A stretch of DNA of 10,487 nt, from contig PXBU01000127.1 of assembly GCA_003566795.1 (NCBI GenBank), positions 1-10,487 of the forward strand. The letters are read 5' to 3'. Under the pieces are notes generated by a model. It saw only the letters and a list, made by a program, of their open reading frames with translations, did no database searches and was not told where the DNA came from. Below are positions 6,605-10,487 of this stretch, in pieces (positions within the stretch are counted from its first letter, which is position 1; each line of letters opens with the position of its first letter). The position numbers and the translations under genes were made by a program. The DNA is from Puniceicoccaceae bacterium. Lineage in GTDB: Bacteria; Verrucomicrobiota; Verrucomicrobiia; Opitutales; Coraliomargaritaceae.

Positions 6605-7294
6605 ATGCTGCCGATACACGAACAGTTCTATAGCTTTCAGGGGGAAGGCAACCATGCGGGGCGGGCGGCCTATTTCATCCGCACCTTTGGCTGTCCGGTG
6701 CATTGCCCCTGGTGCGACTCGGCTGGCACCTGGCACCCGGACTACATCCCCGAAAAGATCGAGCGTATTTCTCCCGCAGACCTTGCTTCGGCGGCAGCCG
6801 CCACGCGCGCCGAGTTTGTGGTAGTCACCGGCGGTGAGCCTGCCATCCACGATTTGCGGGCATTGGTCGATGCGCTGCATGTGGTGGGACTCAAGGCACA
6901 TCTGGAAACCAGCGGTGCCTTCCCCATCAAGGGTGATTTTGACTGGGTCACGCTCAGCCCCAAGCGCTGGAAGCTCCCCCTGAGCTCCAATCTCGCCCTG
7001 GCTGATGAGTTCAAAATCATCGTTGATTCCACCGATGCCATTGCAGCATACACGGCTATCCTGGCGGCAGCGGAGAGCAGCGAAGCTCCCCGAAAACGCC
7101 CGGTTTGGCTACACCCGGAGTGGTCGCAGCGAGCCAACGGGCCGATCCTGAATGCGATCACCGACTGGGTGAAGCAGCACGGTGCCCCGTACCGCGCCGG
7201 CTGGCAGCTGCACAAGCCTTACCAAGCGGATTTGCTTGATCCAAAAAGTGCCCAAGCCGCCCCACTGGGCGGCGATATCGGGAAGGGATACTGA
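6605..7294 (+). CDS. queE: 7-carboxy-7-deazaguanine synthase QueE (radical SAM)
   Basis: QueE is the radical-SAM enzyme that rearranges 6-carboxytetrahydropterin to 7-carboxy-7-deazaguanine, the substrate of QueC. It has 229 residues. FYSFQGEG (8-15) is the usual N-terminal motif. Cys30, Cys34 and Cys37 in FGCPVHCPWCDS form the CxxxCxxC motif that holds the 4Fe-4S cluster. VVTGGEP (73-79) is the SAM-contacting GGE motif, and ETSG (101-104) and LSPK (117-120) are typical of the family. The C-terminal part includes WQLHKP, also common in QueE. It is the last gene of the cluster. The ATG at 6605 has no Shine-Dalgarno. The next gene is convergent, with a hairpin-containing 104-nt gap. Confidence 0.97.
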   Translation: MLPIHEQFYSFQGEGNHAGRAAYFIRTFGCPVHCPWCDSAGTWHPDYIPEKIERISPADLASAAAATRAEFVVVTGGEPAIHDLRALVDALHVVGLKAHLETSGAFPIKGDFDWVTLSPKRWKLPLSSNLALADEFKIIVDSTDAIAAYTAILAAAESSEAPRKRPVWLHPEWSQRANGPILNAITDWVKQHGAPYRAGWQLHKPYQADLLDPKSAQAAPLGGDIGKGY

Positions 7295-7314
7295 CGCGGC
7301 CATTTCGTAGGGAA

Positions 7315-7328
7315 CCCGCGAAGGCGGG
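7315..7328. terminator. Hairpin between convergent genes (first)
   Basis: CCCGC (7315-7319), loop GAAG, then GCGGG (7324-7328) form a 5-bp all-GC stem, 21 bases past the queE stop. On the minus strand the loop reads CTTC, the same as in the REP-like elements at the right end of the window. There is no U-run on either strand, so this is either a weak terminator or a REP-like element. Confidence 0.4.
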
Positions 7329-7356
7329 GTCGACCTTTGTATTCAGAAGCGCACGT

Positions 7357-7378
7357 CGACACGGCTGTCGCCGCGTCG
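7357..7378. terminator. Hairpin between convergent genes (second)
   Basis: Read on the minus strand, CGACGCGG and CCGTGTCG pair over 8 positions with one G-U, around a 6-nt loop. The hairpin begins 20 bases past the cyclophilin stop codon (7399). On the plus strand the same pair is an A-C mismatch, so the structure favours minus-strand RNA, fitting the end of the cyclophilin message. No U-run follows. Confidence 0.4.
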
Positions 7379-7398
7379 CTACCAGACCGAGCAGGTGC

Positions 7399-8508
7399 CT
7401 ACTCTTTCACGTAGGCTTTAATAATTTTTTGATCCTCAACCGGTTTGTCGCGTGGTCCGGTCTCGGTCTGCTCGATCTTTTTAACGTTCTCGTAGCCGGC
7501 CACCACCTTGCCGAAGATCGTATGCCGGTCGTTCAACCAATTTGGTTTGCTGGTGGTAATAAAGAACTGGCTGCCATTGGTGGTCGGCCCGGAGTTTGCC
7601 ATCGCGAGCAAACCCTCCTGGTCAAAGCGCAGCTTGTCTGAAAACTCGTCCGGGAAGGGTTTATCCCAAATCGACTGCCCACCGGTGCCCGTGCCCAGCG
7701 GATCGCCCCCCTGAATCATGAAACCTTCGATCACCCGGTGGAAGATCAGGTCGTCGTAGTAACCGTTTTCAATGTGGCCCACAAAATTAGCGACCGCGAG
7801 CGGTGCCTCGCTGGGATAGAGTTCGATTTCGACTTCGCCTTGGGTGGTTTCCAGCACCACGTTGATATTTCCCTTCTGGCCCCACTCCTCAATAACGGTG
7901 GCAAACTCAGACATTTCGGCTTCCCGCGCTGTCGTTTGCTCGGCCCGCAGAGCAGCTTCTGCCGTCTCCATACGATTTTGAATGTAGGTCTGGAAGGCTG
8001 GCATGTTCGCCGCAATGGCCGGATCCATTTCGCTTGCAGCGGCACCTTTGATGAATCCATCACGGATGGCACCGGCCTCATCGGCACCGAAGCCCAGCTC
8101 CTGAACGCCAGACTGCACGAAGACCACAGCACCAATTTTCTCCAAGGCACCGGCGGAGAAGCCGGGTAACTCGGCCTCGGAGTTCTGCACTGCCTCGGCA
8201 CGGGCCTGTGCCTCGCCGAAGGCTGCCTCGACTTCTTCCTGGGGTAGCGACATGATATCGAGCTCGCCAGCCACCGCCTTTTGGAGGCCGCCAGCCATTG
8301 CTTCAATATCAGCTTTATCAAGTTGCAAGGCGCTGACTCCACCCCCCAAAGCAGTCAAGTAGCCCAGCATTTCGTGGAGCTCCTGCTCCGAAATTTCCGA
8401 TGCCGGCGCGGCGATCTCAACGGAGGAAGAAGCAGTTTCCGCCCACAGGAAGGGAGCTGCGAGAAACAGTGGCAAGAGAAAGAAACGACTAGTTTTTGAT
8501 ATATTCAT
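7399..8508 (-). CDS. Exported cyclophilin-type peptidyl-prolyl isomerase with FKBP_N-like tandem domains
   Basis: This 369-residue protein should catalyse cis-trans isomerisation of prolyl bonds in the periplasm. A signal peptide (MNISKTSRFFLLPLFLAAPFLWA, 1-23) supports the ATG at 8508; the open frame extends upstream into the response-regulator gene, which is spurious. Residues about 216-368 form a cyclophilin domain with an intact active site: Arg258 in FHR, Phe263, Met264 and Gln266 in FMIQGGD, Phe316 in SQFF, Trp324 and His329 in NWLNDRHTIFG. Before it, two similar helical segments (about 48-107 and 125-195) carry patterns such as LGYLTALGGGVSALQLD and IGAVVFVQSGVQELGFGAD. They resemble the dimerisation domain found before FKBP isomerases such as Mip and FkpA, but here duplicated and joined to a cyclophilin. 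The domain resemblance is my pattern reading. There is no Shine-Dalgarno. Confidence 0.92.
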   Translation of the reverse strand: MNISKTSRFFLLPLFLAAPFLWAETASSSVEIAAPASEISEQELHEMLGYLTALGGGVSALQLDKADIEAMAGGLQKAVAGELDIMSLPQEEVEAAFGEAQARAEAVQNSEAELPGFSAGALEKIGAVVFVQSGVQELGFGADEAGAIRDGFIKGAAASEMDPAIAANMPAFQTYIQNRMETAEAALRAEQTTAREAEMSEFATVIEEWGQKGNINVVLETTQGEVEIELYPSEAPLAVANFVGHIENGYYDDLIFHRVIEGFMIQGGDPLGTGTGGQSIWDKPFPDEFSDKLRFDQEGLLAMANSGPTTNGSQFFITTSKPNWLNDRHTIFGKVVAGYENVKKIEQTETGPRDKPVEDQKIIKAYVKE

Positions 8509-8550
8509 GTTCAGGATTATTGAGTAATAGTTTAGACTGAAACACAGGCT

Positions 8551-8578
8551 ATCCGCCCAGGTCAATGCCGCAGCGGAT
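8551..8578. repeat. Inverted repeat between response regulator and cyclophilin genes
   Basis: ATCCGC (8551-8556) and GCGGAT (8573-8578) are perfect complements around 16 bases, within the 100-nt gap between the two minus-strand genes. A TTGACC (-35-like, minus strand, 8565-8560) lies in the loop, but no matching -10 box is seen. It could be an operator or a weak terminator of the upstream gene. Confidence 0.25.
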
Positions 8579-8608
8579 GGATTGCAGACAGGTGGACAGC
8601 GAAATTGT

Positions 8609-10123
8609 TCAAGTGCCGAGATCGTATTGGTCGATTCTTTTACGCAGGGTCGCCCGGGTGATACCAAGAATCTGGGCTGCCTTGACTTGCTTGCCGCCTG
8701 ATTCCCGGAGTGCGCATTGGATAAATTCGCGCTCGGCGCGTTCGAGGATATTTTCTCCCTGATCTGCACGAAGTGCCTGATAGGCGGCATCGAATGAGTC
8801 CATTCCCAGCGAAATCGGCGAGACAGCATTCTGGTTGATTTCTGCTGCAGCGCCCGCTGGTGCCGATGCGCCCTCCACATCCTCGTCACCGTCGGACGGG
8901 GATGTTTTTCCAGCCGCATTAGCCCCCACCGCTGCGAGGAGTTCTGCCGGCAGATCCTTGACCAAAATAGTCTCGCTCTGGGCCATGACCGCACTGCGGT
9001 AAATCATGTTTTCCAGCTCCCGCACATTACCGGGCCAGTTGTATTTTTGCAGCACCGCCAACGCCTCCGGCGAGATGGAATTCACATGCGCCTTACTCTC
9101 AGCCGCCAAACGCTTCAGCGCAAACTCCACCAGCAGCGGAACATCCTCCATCCGCTCGCGTAAGGGCGGCAATTGGATGCGCACGACATTCAGCCGATAG
9201 TAGAGATCCTCGCGGAAGGTCTTCTCTTTAACCATGGCTTCGAGCGGCTTATTGGTGGCAGCCAGCATGCGCACATCCACTTTGATCGTCTCACTACTGC
9301 CCACGCGCTGGATCTCGCCCTCCTGCAGCGCACGCAAAATCTTGGTCTGGGTGGTCAGCGCCATGTCGCCAATCTCATCGAGAAAGATGGTGCCACCATC
9401 GCAGAGTTCGAACTTCCCGATGCGTTGACTGGTCGCACCCGTGAACGAACCTTTCTCATGCCCGAACAATTCGCTCTCAATCAGATTTTCGGGAATCGCC
9501 GCGCAGTTGACCGCGATATACGGCTTCTGCGAGCGTAAACTATTTTGATAAATCGAGCGGGCGATCAGCTCTTTCCCGGTTCCACTCTCACCGGTGATCA
9601 TGACCGTCACCTCGCTGGCAGCCACCTGGCCGATCATCTTAAACACATCCTGCATGGCAGCCGAGCTGCCGATGATGCCGCCGTCCACATCCTCCTGGCT
9701 GATCCCCCGCTTGGACTCTCCCTTACTGGCCCGCACCAAATCACCCGAAGCCGCGACAGCCGCTTCCGTCAGCGCCAGAATCTTCTTCAGATCGAAGGGC
9801 TTCATGATGTAATCGAAGGCCCCGAATTTCATCGCCTCAATTGTGGTCTGGGTCGTCCCGTAGGCCGTCATCAGGATGATCATGGTGTGAGGATTGATCC
9901 CACGCAGGTGCTGCAGTGCCTCAATCCCGCTCATCCCCCCCATTCGGTTATCGAGCAGGATGACATCCGGCTTCTTCGCCTCGGCGACTTTGATCCCAGC
10001 CTCCCCGCTGTCCGCTTCGAACACGTCATAGTGCTTGCTGGAGAAGACCCGCTTCAAGGAATAGCGCAGGTCGTCATCATCGTCGATCACCAGAATTTTC
10101 GGATTGGTTTTTGCGGCAGGCAT
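8609..10123 (-). CDS. NtrC-type sigma-54-dependent response regulator
   Basis: This 504-residue two-component regulator has three modules. The receiver domain (about 8-125) has an acidic pocket DDDDD (14-18), the phosphoacceptor Asp58 in LLDNRM and Lys108 in IMKPF. The AAA+ sigma-54 activation domain (about 150-385) has Walker A GESGTGKE (178-185), the sigma-54 contact loop GSFTGA (225-230, Ala to Ser compared with the usual GAFTGA), Walker B TIFLDE (245-250) and NWPGNVRELEN. A C-terminal Fis-type helix-turn-helix (about 463-502) carries AAQILGITRATLRKRI. A low-complexity Ala/Gly/Asp linker (about 395-440) separates the last two. The ATG at 10123 fits the receiver start better than the GTG at 10144. 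No sensor kinase is in the window, so the signal is unknown. A cyclophilin gene follows 100 nt downstream on the same strand. Confidence 0.96.
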   Translation of the reverse strand: MPAAKTNPKILVIDDDDDLRYSLKRVFSSKHYDVFEADSGEAGIKVAEAKKPDVILLDNRMGGMSGIEALQHLRGINPHTMIILMTAYGTTQTTIEAMKFGAFDYIMKPFDLKKILALTEAAVAASGDLVRASKGESKRGISQEDVDGGIIGSSAAMQDVFKMIGQVAASEVTVMITGESGTGKELIARSIYQNSLRSQKPYIAVNCAAIPENLIESELFGHEKGSFTGATSQRIGKFELCDGGTIFLDEIGDMALTTQTKILRALQEGEIQRVGSSETIKVDVRMLAATNKPLEAMVKEKTFREDLYYRLNVVRIQLPPLRERMEDVPLLVEFALKRLAAESKAHVNSISPEALAVLQKYNWPGNVRELENMIYRSAVMAQSETILVKDLPAELLAAVGANAAGKTSPSDGDEDVEGASAPAGAAAEINQNAVSPISLGMDSFDAAYQALRADQGENILERAEREFIQCALRESGGKQVKAAQILGITRATLRKRIDQYDLGT

Positions 10124-10214
10124 AATGTTTCTGAAGCCGGGCACTATGGCTCACCACTCGGATAAGGCAAGCCCGCCCTGGCGACAAGAAACATTCCCGA
10201 TTTCGAAGCCCGTG

Positions 10215-10291
10215 GGAACGTTGAACATCGAACGCCCAACATCCAACGTCGAACGAACTCCATTCAATATTCAACCTTGGACGTTCGATGC
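10215..10291. repeat. Degenerate heptamer-periodic tract, 11 units
   Basis: From 10215 the sequence divides into eleven 7-mers in one phase: GGAACGT, TGAACAT, CGAACGC, CCAACAT, CCAACGT, CGAACGA, ACTCCAT, TCAATAT, TCAACCT, TGGACGT, TCGATGC. Most fit a loose pattern of two variable bases, AAC (or a close relative), then two more. The last two units resemble the reverse complement of the first ones, so ends of the tract could pair. It is a decayed tandem array in the promoter-side flank of the response regulator. Confidence 0.75.
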
Positions 10292-10386
10292 CCTTGTGCG
10301 ATCTGTTACCGATGTCTTTGTGCCGCGCCCAGCTTACGCGATGGCCAAGCCGCTGAGTCTAGTGGAGGATCAAATAAGTTTTTTCA

Positions 10387-10463
10387 TGTAGCCGAAGCCC
10401 TTCGGCTTTGGTCGAACCGCCCGGAAAGTGCGCAACCACCAAACGCGAAGGCGTTCGGCTACA
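10387..10463. repeat. Inverted pair of REP-like palindromic elements
   Basis: Element A (10387-10412, plus) and element B (10463-10438, minus) are 26-bp copies in head-to-head orientation, 25 bases apart. Both begin TGTAGCCG, then a 5-bp stem with a CTTC loop, then TGGT. The stems are AAGCC/GGCTT in A and AACGC/GCGTT in B. The only four differences are two compensatory base-pair swaps. The arrangement matches BIME-type pairs of REP sequences known from enterobacteria and pseudomonads. Confidence 0.8.
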
Positions 10464-10487
10464 AGTTTCGAAAGTCGAGGGCATGAA

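Larger units (their letters stand above)
10124..10487. other. Right-end non-coding region
   Basis: These 364 bases upstream of the response regulator hold two repeat elements (listed separately) and otherwise nothing I can assign. Open frames on both strands read through the repeats, and their peptides only reflect the heptamer periodicity (for example NIERPTSNVE). The promoter of the response regulator should lie in about 10124-10214, but no clear -35/-10 or -24/-12 pair is visible. Confidence 0.5.

Noticed and set aside
8509..8994. Extension of the cyclophilin frame upstream to a 531-residue protein
   Set aside because: It overlaps the response-regulator gene in another frame on the same strand, and the extra peptide is low-quality. 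The ATG at 8508 starts a perfect signal peptide.
10104..10391. Plus-strand frame of 95 codons at the right end
   Set aside because: The peptide mirrors the heptamer repeat (NIERPTSNVE and similar), has no features, and is upstream antisense to the response regulator.

Overview
The window looks like chromosomal DNA of a Gram-negative bacterium, most plausibly a member of the Verrucomicrobiota (Opitutae/Puniceicoccales type). This is inferred, not proven. The clues are an outer-membrane TonB receptor, a secreted beta-helix protein with a choice-of-anchor-Q-type segment and a C-terminus ending in FYRLRVE, weak or absent Shine-Dalgarno sequences before most genes, and several heptanucleotide tracts.

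Layout. Positions 1-1881 (minus strand) hold a copper-acquisition pair: a small membrane protein with a PCxxC motif and the N-terminal 402 residues of an OprC/NosA-type copper receptor that runs off the left edge. Upstream of the small protein is a perfect FNR/DNR palindrome centred exactly 41.5 bp before the A of its ATG. Positions 2375-4396 (minus) encode a secreted parallel beta-helix protein. Positions 4587-5187 (minus) hold a HigA-type antitoxin, a 5'-truncated remnant of its HigB toxin, and a tRNA-Arg(CCG) gene directly upstream of the remnant. Positions 5342-7294 (plus) are a queC-queD-queE cluster that makes preQ0, the 7-deazaguanine precursor of queuosine. Positions 7399-8508 (minus) encode an exported cyclophilin with two N-terminal segments that resemble FKBP/Mip dimerisation domains. 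Positions 8609-10123 (minus) encode an NtrC-type sigma-54 response regulator. The right end (10124-10487) is non-coding and repeat-rich.

How the genes relate. QueD, QueE and QueC catalyse three consecutive steps and are probably co-transcribed. The copper receptor and the small PCxxC protein are probably one regulon that may be induced when oxygen falls or nitrogen oxides are present. A copper-dependent enzyme such as N2O reductase would be a natural beneficiary, but none is visible here. HigA appears to have lost its toxin partner. The response regulator and cyclophilin are adjacent and on one strand, with a 100-nt gap.

The most unusual non-coding content is repetitive: an 8-unit GAGACCT tract and a 3-unit CCCATCT tract between queC and queD, an 11-unit degenerate heptamer tract at 10215-10291, and an inverted pair of 26-bp REP-like elements at 10387-10463 whose two hairpin stems differ by compensatory base-pair swaps. 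I saw no CRISPR array, insertion sequence, rRNA or phage gene, and no convincing wholly new multi-gene system.
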